Of a DNA stretch of 42,813 nucleotides, positions 1 through 9,583 are shown one piece after another. A program made the position numbers and the translations under genes. Below the pieces are notes generated by a model. The model was given only the letters and a program-made list of their open reading frames with translations, did no database searches and had not been told where the DNA came from. Position 1 is the stretch's first letter. Each line of letters begins with the position of its first letter. The stretch lies in assembly GCA_019155205.2 (NCBI GenBank), contig JAHNZQ020000079.1, positions 802,889-845,701 on the forward strand, written 5' to 3'. The stretch comes from Gracilaria vermiculophylla (taxonomy: Eukaryota > Rhodophyta > Florideophyceae > Gracilariales > Gracilariaceae).

Positions 1-222
1 TATCAAGCCGGGAGCCCGCCTCGGCAGGTCGCACTACTGTGCTAATTACCCGCATAAAATATCTAAAATAAATAATAAATTCTACCGTACCTTAAGGATA
101 CTGTAGCGCACGCGGGCGAGATTATGCCCCACGTGGCCCAGCTAATAAATTACGAACCCTCCTTAGGAATATTATACCTTAAGGCCAAACCACCATATTT
201 CCGTAGGAGCCACTGTACTACA
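1..222 (+). mobile_element. LTR family A, partial copy cut by window start
   Basis: This stretch aligns without gaps to positions 34661-34882, the terminal part of a solo LTR; I count 11 mismatches in 222 bases (about 95% identity). It ends at the same TACTACA terminus as that copy, so the boundary at 222 is firm. The rest of the LTR lies outside the window, so its target duplication cannot be checked. The next bases (from 223) continue a Ty3 gag on the opposite strand, so this LTR probably inserted into an older element. Strand is given in the TGTGGTA...TACTACA reading direction; the transcriptional direction may be the opposite. Confidence 0.85.
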
Positions 223-1237
223 TTACCCTCGAAGGCCTTCATCGGACAGGGCAATGGCGGGAGCCTCTTATTTTCACGATTCTTTGAGGTCTTTCATGGT
301 GGCTTATTCTCCGGTTTTGGCTTTAAGACGGTGTTTGTGCTGCCGCCTCCCACTTCGGACTTACGGCCACGAAGATTCCCGTTGTCGAGTTTCTCGAATG
401 ATTCTGAAAGGTCCAAGGCATGCTTGAGGACAGCCTTTTAGTCCTCCTTCAGATGCCGTTCTGAGAACGAGATGTGTTGATCAAGTCTATTCTTGAGTTG
501 GGCCGGCTTGAAGACCGACAAAATATAACGCACGGCTGCTTTTTGGTTGGTTTTGGCAACCCACGGAATTCCGTGTTGACGCAGTGGTGACTTGTAGTCA
601 ATGAAGAGCAATTTCTTCCGACCGGTAGCGGATTTGACACTCATGTCCATGCGCACATGTTTGACTTAAGTCCGATTCGATCACGATCGTTGTGGAGTCG
701 ATGGAGTCCTTCTCGAGGATGGCGCGTAGCTTTTTGTCCGAAAGGTCCGTAATGTCCACACAGCCGTCGATCATCCCGAGGTCCACAGCGGAATTCAGTT
801 GTTCGGCGTCCACACAGTACATGAGACCCACGGGACGGATTGGCTCAAGGCTCATGGATGCTTCTTGAACCAGCTGTGCTGCCCGCGACTTGAGCTCGCG
901 GCAGTACGCATCATATGCGCGCAAAAATATGCGAATAGACTCAGCTTTAAGACCAGCCAGAAAAGGCTGCGGTGTAGTCATACTGACGTTGTTCAGTTTT
1001 GCCGTTCCAGTGATGCCTCGACTTTTTCGCATAGACCTGGAGGTCGACGATTTGGTTTCCATTGTGACCTTTGGGAGTTCCGACGGTTTCGGATATTCCT
1101 ACAGATTTTGCTTGTTTCAACCGCTCGGGTGCGGGGTGGTGATCAAAGTGGTCGCCCAGGGTTGGACGGGTGCGCGTTTGGACTTTGGGCTCGGCGAGGC
1201 AAAAGCGAAACGGCGGTGGTTGAATGAAGTTTATCAA
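223..1237 (-). pseudogene. Degraded Ty3/gypsy-like Gag fragment
   Basis: Three overlapping minus-strand frames join into one Gag-like protein with frameshifts. The best stretch (598-1062) reads FLRAYDAYCRELKSRAAQLV, then a MYCVDAEQL-type block; this continues in another frame (438-656) with a KPAQLKNRLDQHISFSERHL block, and then a charged Lys/Arg-rich tail. The arrangement (alpha-helical capsid-like region, basic tail, no catalytic motifs) resembles Gag of Ty3-type retrotransposons. It is broken by at least two frameshifts and ends against the LTR at 222. On the minus strand a TGGGTGCCGACGG stretch at about 1547-1560 could be its primer-binding site, but no LTR was delimited upstream. The family assignment rests on pattern memory, not a search. 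Confidence 0.5.
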
Positions 1238-2113
1238 AAGCGCGGTGAGTCGGCTCTTAGCAGGCGATCGGGTGAGTTCGATGCCCCGGGGAGACAGGGG
1301 GCATCGAGGCGCCGGCGGTCGACATATAGACTGAAGCCTGCAAAACTGGCCCCTCTCTTGACAAGTTGTCCACTATTGCGCGGCGGCGTAAAAAATATCT
1401 ACGCCGAAGGTTCCGCATGTGCAGTGACGATACCACAGTTCGTCTCGCCAAAGAATCTTGCGACAGCCAATGACGGCTACCTTGGTTATTTTTATTGAGC
1501 TAGACATAAGCAGAGTGAACACATGGCAGCTTGGAGGCCAAGTATTGCCGTCGGCACCCAATGATATTCAGACGATAAGTCTATTTTAACAGACGTAAGT
1601 TTTTAGTCCCAAAAGGGTGAAGACCACGACGGTCACGACGCCAGAATGTAAGTGGGCAGATGGGCCTGCCGTGCAATCCAGAATACGTTTATGCAAATGC
1701 AGTCGTCCCATCCAGTAATTGCTTCTAATAATTACATTCTCGTAGCTCAATTACTACAGTAGCACAACTCGCAGAATTGCACAGCAGCATGATCCACTTT
1801 CGTTCTACGGTGCGAAACGTGCTCCCCCGCTCCCCTCTCCCTGGACACCCGACACTCGCTTCCCTCTTATTTTGAAACGGACTTTACCAATATTTCGGCA
1901 CCAACCACTACTCTTTTCTTCTGTTCACCCATGACCGGGAAACTGACAGAGCCAGGAGTCTTACAGACTTTTGGATCTTTTTTCACCACTAATGGGCTAC
2001 CAATTTGGACGTTTCTCTGAGATCTTTGCTCATTTTCCTCCAAATCAATGCTCGTACTGCCGTTCATTGATCCCTCATCGCGTTCTTTGTCAATTAGATA
2101 GCCGGTTGCACTT
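1238..2113. other. Unassigned intergenic / degraded repeat sequence
   Basis: No coding region, RNA gene or bounded repeat is supported here. The short open frames (up to about 66 codons) have no recognisable motif. The stretch probably holds the 5' end and surroundings of the broken element at 223-1237. Confidence 0.5.
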
Positions 2114-2605
2114 TTAAGGTTTCTTCCAACTTCCTTCCTGGTTATTTCTTCCCTCCAAAGTGGGCACTATCAATGTCTTGTCACTCATAGTTTGTGGATT
2201 TGACATTTTGGATGTGGCATCAAAAGCGCGCCAAACACGATCAACATGGTCACATGTGTGTCCAAGACGCAACGTGAAGTATGAAACGGAGAATATTTGT
2301 TTGGTGAGCAGCTTTAGTGCGGCAAAATGACGGCAAAGACAAAACTGACAGAGTATTTCTATTCTATGCATGGGTTTGAGACAGAAACCGACCGCCCATG
2401 ACTGCTTGCGTATAAATGTTGTGAGTACGGCGTGCGCAGTGGTGGTCACGAATTTGGGTCGCTTTGCATGCAGTTTGTAGGATGTGCAGGGTGTTTGGGT
2501 GCGCAGCGGCTTAGCGTGAGCCTTAGGGGACGGACACGACGAAACTACGGTCCGATAAGCTTGGCGATGGCGAGAGGCGGGAGTGCTGCAGCCGCGGGGG
2601 AGCAA
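2114..2605 (-). pseudogene. Possible remnant of a transposon-encoded protein
   Basis: The minus-strand open frame of 163 codons contains SYFTLRLGHTCDHVDRVWRA near its C-terminal half. A 'GHTH..VD..F' type block is common in uncharacterised transposon-associated proteins, and here the second His is replaced by Cys. The N-terminal third looks like random low-complexity translation. I cannot name the family, and the whole frame may be chance. Nothing upstream or downstream clearly extends it. Confidence 0.2.
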
Positions 2606-4774
2606 CGCTTATCTGGATTGAAAAGGTGACGACAAAACTGACGAGAGCGAGTTTTGCTTTGCAGCCAGAAACGAGACGATGTTTTCGCGAGAATCACTTC
2701 GTCGATTTCCGGCCAAGTCTATTGGTTCACAGAAATTATTCTATAAATATTCAGAATGGTATTTTCGTAACTAACATTTGCGTGCGAAATAAGGTTTCGT
2801 GTGTTGCGGCGGCGGAAGTTTTAATTGTAACGCGGCGACGGCGGCTCCCCGAAGAGAACCCTTTGAGCTAAAGAGAAGCCCAGTATTTCGCCGCTTCATG
2901 TAGGACGTCCGAGGTACTTACAAAAGACTTCATCATCCTTTTGCCTTGTGTGCTGAAAATTATCTCATAACTAGAGATGACATTTATTTGGTGTAGACAC
3001 AATGCTGTTTGACGCATGGAGAGAGCCCATCCGAATAAACAGAAAACCTGCACCGGATGGAAGCACGAATCGCTCGACAAAATATCCGTATCCGGACAAC
3101 CGATCGAGGCCCTCTTCAATGTTAGTCTCCATATGTGACCAGAAAGCACCGCCCAGGCATCTGTGAGTATAATAGCGACATAAAGTATGATGCGTTGCGC
3201 AAGACACGTTACCTGGCGGTAGGTGCATTGCGATATCCTTGCATTACCACACGCTTTGACTTCCTGGATGTAGATTTGGGGTGACAACATGCATTGCGAA
3301 TGCACCACAGAAGTAGAGGAAATTCTTGAGGCTTAGAGAAAAGATGGCATGGCCACAAAAGATCTACAGTGCCAACCGAATCGTGATCGAGAATCTTTTA
3401 ACGAATCTTGGTTTTGCTCCTTACTTTTCTTGGTAGGTCGGCGCCTCTTTTGCCAAACACAAGCCATCGTCAGTGCTCATTCTTTACAGATGAGCGCGAG
3501 CGGTAGTTCCATCACTCAATGAGAGAAAAAAGGGGAACCGCGTAAGCGTTCATGGAACAATTTTTGCCGTAGGAGCCGGGTTTGAATCAAATGTGTACGC
3601 TTACCGCCGTTGCGAAATACTGAGCTTGCGTTCTCACCGTGTAGGATCAGACCTTTGATGCAATGTTCCACATCTCAAGAAAGAGAAGCACCTTCTAGAA
3701 CAGGCACAGTTTGATTCCGTTTTGGCAGACGGGTCCGTCAGAAGGCCGTACCAGGGGAAGAGTTCACAAGAAGGAATCAAGTGGAAAGCATGCTACCATG
3801 CACATGGATGCGGAGCTCAACCAAGCAGAGTTGAACAAGAATCGGGTCCTCCTACTTCAAGAGCGAAGTCGCCCATTTCAGAATCTTTTCTCGGCGGGAA
3901 AAGTTTGGGTACCGACGTTTGTAACCATACAAAACGAAATTAGCGGCTTTCCATTCAGCGTATACGGCGAAGAATTTATTGCCACCTTGAATGGGTTGTT
4001 GGTCTACGACGCTTTGCAGGGAAAGAATAAGACTGTGAGAGGTTACTGCTGCTCTTGGCACGTGGGCCTCAAAACCATGGTTGTCTCTGGTTGTATTCCG
4101 GTCGTGTCAAGGAAACATGATGGTCAAGTGATGTAAGGCTCACATGGGGGAACTCTGGTCGCCCGATTGCCGCAGCCGCGCCGCTACCCGCGATCGCCAG
4201 ACTTTGGAAGGTGAACACAGTTATCATCGTCAAAGTTTCCGTCAGCGTCCGTACAGCAGTCAAACAGACTCTATTATTTGCAATATGCAAAAGGGAGCTT
4301 GATCAAAAGGGCGAAGCGTTCTTTTTATGAAACCACTTGGGCAAAGGCGGCATGGGGAGAGGGGAGGAGGGGGAGGGGAGGGCGGGAGATTAACGTGCAT
4401 ATTTGGCCAAGCTGATGTCAAGTTTGATACAGAAAGTTGGAGCATTTATGCGATGGATGATGAAACGCGGATTGCATCTCCAAGCTATTTTGCGTTCAGG
4501 ACGTATATGGAAGAGAAAACCTGCGGTGAAGACTTGACTTGAAGCAAACGGTTTGTTTGTGTGAACTATGAGTGTTTGTCCGTCTCTAAATGATATTGAT
4601 TGGGATTGCGAAGCGCGCGTGGGCAACGCTTTCCAACACGGAGGGCAAAAAGGCTTGGATGGGCGGAAACAGAGGCGGTGCATCTAGCGCTGGGGGTGGA
4701 ACTAGTTTCGAAGACCATGGAGGCACACACAATCAAAGAGTTGTGGGGAAAGCACAAAATTGCGATCCAATGAC
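2606..4774. other. Long stretch without a supported gene
   Basis: Open frames of 141-146 codons occur (3711-4136 plus, 2868-3308 minus) but show no motif, no codon bias like the nearby host genes and no repeat partner in the window. The most likely reading is old, unrecognisable transposon sequence. A purine-rich G-run block lies at about 4349-4386. Confidence 0.5.
4349..4386 (+). repeat. G-run purine tract, potential G-quadruplex
   Basis: Within 38 bases there are six runs of three to five G separated by single A or short purine spacers. Such spacing satisfies the usual G-quadruplex pattern. It lies about 390 bp downstream of the stop codon of the minus-strand gene ending at 4775. Confidence 0.45.
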
Positions 4775-5164
4775 CTAGGGCTTTCCTTCGCTGCCATCTC
4801 GATCGCACGGAAGCAAGTCGGGGGCCGTGTTGCTCGACAGGGTCGGTTTCGGGGTCGTGGACGTGGAGGCATCGCCGAGTCGAAAGCTCAAGGAGGTGTG
4901 GGGAAGGGCTACGGCGGACGACCGCGCCGAGGCGGGGGGGCTGTTCATGACGGTGCTCCAGAAGCGCGACGACGAATGGGGATGTTCTGGGTGGGAGTGG
5001 GAGTGGGGCTTTTCGTCCGCGGGCTTGCTAGGGTGCTGCGGCTGGTCGGCGGGGGGGGCACGAAGGTCAGTGGTGCCGTAGCGCGGCATGGCGTGGACGA
5101 CGTCCTCCATGTCGACCATTTGGGCGCCGCCGCGGTTGTAGCCCACGAGTTTGTTGAGGTCCAT
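4775..5164 (-). CDS. Small hypothetical protein, Pro/Ser/His-rich C-terminal half
   Basis: A 129-residue protein is read from the ATG at 5164; an in-frame ATG at 5218 would add 18 Pro/Ser-rich residues. I prefer the internal start because the conserved-looking part begins there (MDLNKLVGYNRGG, then MVDMEDVVHAMPRYGTTDLR). The rest is disordered, with a His-Pro-Ser cluster (about residues 48-66) and many Ser/Thr. No domain, signal peptide or membrane segment is visible. GC-rich codon use and orientation match the neighbouring genes, which supports it being real. It is the last gene of a co-oriented minus-strand series; function unknown. A spliced upstream exon cannot be excluded. Confidence 0.5.
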   Translation of the reverse strand: MDLNKLVGYNRGGAQMVDMEDVVHAMPRYGTTDLRAPPADQPQHPSKPADEKPHSHSHPEHPHSSSRFWSTVMNSPPASARSSAVALPHTSLSFRLGDASTSTTPKPTLSSNTAPDLLPCDRDGSEGKP

Positions 5165-5218
5165 GGCGGCGGGTTGGCTAGGAGTTTGGGGCGAGGATGG
5201 CGGCGGGGAAACGGTCAA

Positions 5219-5626
5219 TTTGGAATTTGAGGGGGGTCGACACAGGGACGAGCTGGGGTGGGGCGGGCGGAAGCTTTCGGCGACGGGTACGGTGGCGGAG
5301 AAGAGAGGACGAGGCTGCGCGGCGAGTAGCGGACGACGGCGGCGCGGCGGATGTGCGACGCGACGCGCTGCAGAACGGCAGTGTCAAGAGGGATGGTGGC
5401 GGCGCAAACAATGGCGCTCAAAGTTGCCAAAAGATTAGCAGCGCCACGGGACAACGAATATCGACGCCGTCTGACGTCGTGCCGCCGCCACTGTGGTGCC
5501 AAGCGACGGCACGTAACTTTATGTGCCAGAACAGTTCTGTTTGAAATACAGTCTGCGCGACGGCGCCACCATCGCCGTGAGCGTGCCGTTCGCGCATGTT
5601 TGCGCGTCGTCTCCCAGAGCACAAAA
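5219..5626. promoter_or_regulatory. Intergenic region, likely promoter of the 4775-5164 gene
   Basis: The 408 bases between two minus-strand genes hold no convincing coding sequence; a long minus-strand frame here (5215-5904) overlaps the next gene in another frame and is Arg/Ala-rich, as expected for a GC-rich shadow. A TGACGTC motif resembling a CRE/bZIP site lies at about 5470-5476. No TATA box was found. Confidence 0.35.
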
Positions 5627-6574
5627 TCACTCCGCGTCGCCGCCGCCGCGCGCCGGGTGCGCGCAGATGCCAAAGCACTGCGCCAGCACGCCGCCGCGCG
5701 GCGACCGCGGCGACCCCGCGCGGTGCGACGCGCCCCGCAGCTTCCGCACGCGCACGCGACGCGCCTTGCCGTCCACCACCGCGACGCGCGGCACCCTACC
5801 AATCTCCTCCACGAACAGCGGAATAGAGGCGCAGCTGGGGCGCTCGTCATTGCTGCGCTCCGCGACCAGCATGCGGCTGAAGTGCTCCACGTCCCTCTCC
5901 TCATCGCTTTCGGCGCGAAAGCTGCCGGTTGACACGAACGACACGCTGAAGCCGGGCCTCCTTAAGCTGAAAAACGGGCTGCGCGTCGGGCGCGTCGGGC
6001 GCATCGGGCGAGTCGGGCGCGCAGGGCGGGGCAGCTTGTTGACGCTGCCGGGCGCGCGGTCTTGCCGCGGCGCTTGCGCCGTGCTATTGCCGTTGGAGCA
6101 GAACAGAACGTAGTCCTCGCCGAGCAGCTGCTGCAACCGCTGTGGGTTGACGGCGCCAATGATGTCATCGTTGGAGATGCTGTGGTGCAGGCGCGACTTG
6201 CCGTGGTAGAAGCTGGACGCGCGATCTCTCGAGAACGGCGTCAGAGTGGGCGTGGTCGGGCGCGCGGTCGACAGCCGCGTGCGGCGCCGCGTAGGGTCCG
6301 AGTCGTGGCGCGAGCAGATGCTATTGAGGCTGAGGCTTGTGCGAACGCGCGAGAGCTCACGCCGCAGGGCGAACGAATCGGAGGGCGGTCCGTCGGTTTC
6401 GGCGTCCGAGTCGAAGGCGGCGGGGTCGAAGCTGTGCACCTGCACGCTGTTTTCGGCCGAGACCTTGAAGAAGCGGCCGCATGACTGCGGTGGCGGCGCG
6501 CGCCGCGTGAGAATCGTGAGGTGGTCGCTGCGGCGCTGCTCGGGTGAACGCAGGTTGGCGCTGAGGATGGACAT
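5627..6574 (-). CDS. Ser/Arg/Pro-rich hypothetical protein (315 aa)
   Basis: The 315-codon frame is uninterrupted and has GC-rich codon use like its neighbours. The predicted protein is basic and mostly disordered. It has an acidic/Ser patch at residues 49-66 (DPAAFDSDAETDGPPSDS), many R-S/R-T and S-P sites typical of kinase targets, and a short ordered-looking block at 133-160 (ISNDDIIGAVNPQRLQQLL). A Pro-Thr-Arg repeat (182-199) is encoded by a 9-bp DNA repeat. The C-terminal third (250-281) contains IPLFVEEIGRVPRVAVVDGK followed by a basic tail. I do not recognise a family. A regulatory or scaffold phosphoprotein is a guess from composition only. The start is the first ATG of the frame; upstream sequence is non-coding. 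Confidence 0.7.
   Translation of the reverse strand: MSILSANLRSPEQRRSDHLTILTRRAPPPQSCGRFFKVSAENSVQVHSFDPAAFDSDAETDGPPSDSFALRRELSRVRTSLSLNSICSRHDSDPTRRRTRLSTARPTTPTLTPFSRDRASSFYHGKSRLHHSISNDDIIGAVNPQRLQQLLGEDYVLFCSNGNSTAQAPRQDRAPGSVNKLPRPARPTRPMRPTRPTRSPFFSLRRPGFSVSFVSTGSFRAESDEERDVEHFSRMLVAERSNDERPSCASIPLFVEEIGRVPRVAVVDGKARRVRVRKLRGASHRAGSPRSPRGGVLAQCFGICAHPARGGGDAE
5980..6030 (-). repeat. 9-bp tandem repeat inside a coding region
   Basis: Copies of a GGGCGCGTC-like unit occur about five times with small changes. In the minus-strand gene they encode the RP(A/T/M)RPTRP-type repeat at residues 182-199. The unit is a multiple of three, so copy-number change would keep the frame. Confidence 0.75.
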
Positions 6575-7312
6575 GACGACGATGGGCGAATGAGGGGGGA
6601 AGGCGGAAGTGCGCTTCTGCAGTACAGTATTGACGAGCGCGGCGCGTTAGGGTTGGCAGCGTTGTCACCCCTTACACCTTCTGAATTGCGTACGTAATTG
6701 CGTGCCCGGGCCTCAGCGCCGCATTGTTGACAGCGTCCGCGCTTGCGGGCGGCGCCACCAACCGCCCGCGCGCGCCGCCCGCCTCTGACCCCTCCGCCTC
6801 GAGCTAAGCCAACGGCTCAAAACGCGGCCGTGCCCCTCCACCGCGCCCCTTCACCGCACGCGCTCCCCATTGCGCGCGCCTTCTGGCTCCATCGCAGCAG
6901 CCACGCACCGCGCCCTCTCTAACTTAGCACCACAATCGCGCAATCATGGTGCCAGCTTTGGCACTCCCCCCTCGGCCCGCATCTCTGCCGTTCGCAATCA
7001 ATGGCTAAGCACCCATCAACGATCTCATCGCAGCTTGTTGCTGCATGCCACCGTTCCGCGTTCTCAGCGCCCCATCGCCTCCGCTACGGGGCACAGCTTT
7101 GTCTTTAAAACATGCGCGTTCGCGTTGTGGCCACGGCCGCAAGCCACAAGCCACACGTGACATGTTTTGCACCAAGCACAAGCTCTCAATCCCAAGATGT
7201 GCGTCAACGCCCACTACGTTTTCCGTCCGTTGCACATTGGCACATTGACACTCCTGCAACACCATCGCCGTCATGCGCAGTGCTTGCCATCCTCGTGCGT
7301 GAGTATGATTGC
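6575..7312. other. Intergenic region between two minus-strand genes
   Basis: This 738-bp stretch is CpG-rich near the upstream gene and more balanced toward 7300. It should contain the promoter of the 5627-6574 gene and the 3' end of the protease gene. No TATA box or RNA gene was seen. Open frames here have the Ala/Arg/His-rich look of antisense shadows. Confidence 0.5.
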
Positions 7313-8524
7313 TCATACCGGATCTGCGGTCAGCAACACCACCCTTTCCCTTTCCAACAGAGCCTTGTACCGCCCACGGCACAGCATCACCAACAAAAAC
7401 GTCAGACAGCTCTGCAGAACAGGCACAAACAGGCTCAACCACGACGGAGCGCCCTCAACGCCGATCAAAACCACCATGAGCATCGCCATGGCGTCGAAAA
7501 GGCCGTGTATCCCAACGGCAACCGCGAGCGGTTTCATAACGCTGATGGGCTCATTAAAGACGTACGCCTGCGCCGCGGCAACCGCCACGTAAAACTGCGC
7601 GCCGACGTGCAGCGGAAACGCCAGCAGCGCGCGCAGCAGCAGCACACCGACGAGCCCAATGTTGAACGGCGACGACGTGAGGCCCATGGCGTAGCCGTAG
7701 TTTTCGCTGGTGGCGAAGCCGAGAGCGCCCATGCACGCCACGGCGAGAATGCCTCTGCATGTGATGCGCCGATCGCAGTCCACGTTGTGGGGCATCTTGT
7801 TGACGAGCGTGTAGCGCCTCGCAAGCGCCCACTTGCCCAGTTCCTCTGTGGCGGCGGCGACGACGAATGCGAATAGCAGCAGGAATAGAATGAGCTTCCA
7901 CAGCGGGACGTGCTCCTTGATTAGCTGCAGCACCTGGTCTGTGTCTGGAGTTTTGCCGAAGGGCTCGCCAGGGGACGAAAAAGCTGAAGCAAATACGTCG
8001 CTGACGGTGCGCATGGCGGCTCGCGAAACAGCGCGGGGGCTTTTTGACAGCTGCGGACTGAGCGCTTGTCCCACGTCCACCAGCTCGGATGAGAAAAAGA
8101 CAAGCGTGAAAACGACGACCAGAATGAGTTCAACGAACACCAATATGAGAGAAAGAGGCAAGGCGCCCAACAGGAACTGTGAGATGAGGAACGAGTTGGT
8201 GACGGCCTCGTCGGCAAAGTTTCTGAGCACGAAGCGGGCTACCAAGACTGCCGGCAGCACCGACAAGACTGTGAACAAGATGTGGAACAATGGGCGTGGA
8301 GAGGTGACGGTGGCAAGCAGCCAGAGCAGCGGAATGAGCACAAGGCAAACCCACGTACATGGTGGAATGCGTGAGGCTGAAAGGGCGAACGACGGGCTCT
8401 GTGGGGCGTCATCGTGTGGCGGGGCGGGCGTGAAAGCGGAGGCGGGCGGCATGTCGGAGTGCACAGGCTTCTGGGCGGGGGAGGGGTTTGCTTGCGCAGA
8501 TTGGGATTGAGGCGGTGCGCCCAT
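7313..8524 (-). CDS. PrsW-family intramembrane protease homologue (403 aa)
   Basis: A polytopic membrane protein with about eight to nine hydrophobic segments after a disordered, Pro-rich N-terminal tail (residues 1-55). It carries the PrsW signature in order: EELGK (E227/E228/K231) at the end of a membrane segment, SENYGY (E274/N275/Y278), a His in a membrane helix (FPLHVGAQ, H306) and GIHGLFD (H340/D344). In bacteria PrsW cleaves an anti-sigma factor within the membrane; the catalytic Glu and His residues lie in these motifs. Family membership follows from the motif order; the substrate here is unknown. The start at 8524 is chosen because the 120 codons upstream are a low-complexity Arg/Pro/His extension. 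Membrane segments: about 57-75, 79-101, 111-145 (two), 208-225, 257-280, 288-322, 329-355 and 361-382. The loop at 146-207 is Ser/Pro-rich. Subcellular location cannot be told from sequence. Confidence 0.85.
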   Translation of the reverse strand: MGAPPQSQSAQANPSPAQKPVHSDMPPASAFTPAPPHDDAPQSPSFALSASRIPPCTWVCLVLIPLLWLLATVTSPRPLFHILFTVLSVLPAVLVARFVLRNFADEAVTNSFLISQFLLGALPLSLILVFVELILVVVFTLVFFSSELVDVGQALSPQLSKSPRAVSRAAMRTVSDVFASAFSSPGEPFGKTPDTDQVLQLIKEHVPLWKLILFLLLFAFVVAAATEELGKWALARRYTLVNKMPHNVDCDRRITCRGILAVACMGALGFATSENYGYAMGLTSSPFNIGLVGVLLLRALLAFPLHVGAQFYVAVAAAQAYVFNEPISVMKPLAVAVGIHGLFDAMAMLMVVLIGVEGAPSWLSLFVPVLQSCLTFLLVMLCRGRYKALLERERVVLLTADPV

Positions 8525-9583
8525 GGTGGGCGACGAGAGCAGACGGTAGCTGCGTGCCAAGCGCGGAGCAGGGTGCGGCGTGAATCGCTGCGCTGACGAG
8601 GCGGTGCGCAGCAGCAGCCGTGGTTGCGGATGAGGCAGGGCGACGCGCGCGGTGGTATTGTTGTAGGATAGTAAGTGGCTGCGGGGGGGATGACGCGCGT
8701 GGAGGCGATGGCGGTGATTGGGGGGCTGGCGGGCGGCGGCTGGGCGTTTGGCGTCAGCCGCCAGCCGCGCTGGCGCTGGAGAAGGCGATGCGGATTGTAC
8801 GCGTGGCAGTGCGCTTTGTTTTCTTTTTTTCTGTCTCTCGCCGCAGCATCGCGCATTTGTGCATCGAGCGCGACCGATGCTCAAGGCGCCCGCTCACGAC
8901 TGTGCGCGCGCCGCAATCATTGGCGCTGCAATTCATGCTTTCCGCACAAGCTCATTTCTTTCAATTGCTCTGCAGCTGCCGGCATCTATGTGCCAAAGCA
9001 ACCCACTCACCATTCGACACCGCTGTCACACAGCACACCCATCATGCTCATCTCGTCTCCACCGCACCAAGACGCGCACCGCCGGTAGGTGTGCGCCCCA
9101 ACATCCCGCCACCTCTGCTCCACTGCCTTCATCCCTCAAAGCGCCGTCTGCCGACAGCGTCGCGCCCCCCTCCTTTCCCGCAATTCCAATAAATAGCAAC
9201 TGTGCCAATGTCACACAAATCACCACGACGGTGCCGCACGCGCCCTCGCCCATCCTGCGCTTCCACCGCAAATGCTTCTGCCCAACTAGGCAACATGTTG
9301 ACAGCTTTTGTTTTATTAGTCAAGTCACATACCTGTCTACATCCACCAAACTACTCTACATACCATTTGCTGCCAGTGCTACGTGCATGTCTCGCCGTCA
9401 ACACAGTAGAGCCGTCGTGAGGCCGTCCAACTTGGCACAAGTGCTCACGCCACATCTGCGTCCAGTAAATAACCCCAGCCGCCGCTTCAAGGCACGCAGC
9501 CCGCCTTCGACATGCGCTGGCCGCTTCGCCTGTAGCACAGCCGCCACCAGCCGCGCAACAAGTCGCGCTCACGCCCCCTTCGC
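8525..9583. promoter_or_regulatory. Intergenic region; promoter of the protease gene and 3' end of the C2 gene
   Basis: About 1.06 kb without a convincing gene. Two ATTGG motifs (CCAAT boxes on the minus strand) lie at 8717-8721 and 8919-8923, about 195 and 395 bases upstream of the protease start codon. A TTTATT at 9312-9317 (AATAAA on the minus strand) is a possible distal polyadenylation signal for the C2 gene, about 270 bases after its stop. A 360-codon plus-strand frame across this region is a shadow. Confidence 0.4.

Noticed and set aside
5215..5904. 229-codon minus-strand frame
   Set aside because: Overlaps the 5627-6574 gene in another frame over half its length; composition Arg/Ala-rich; no start context or motif.
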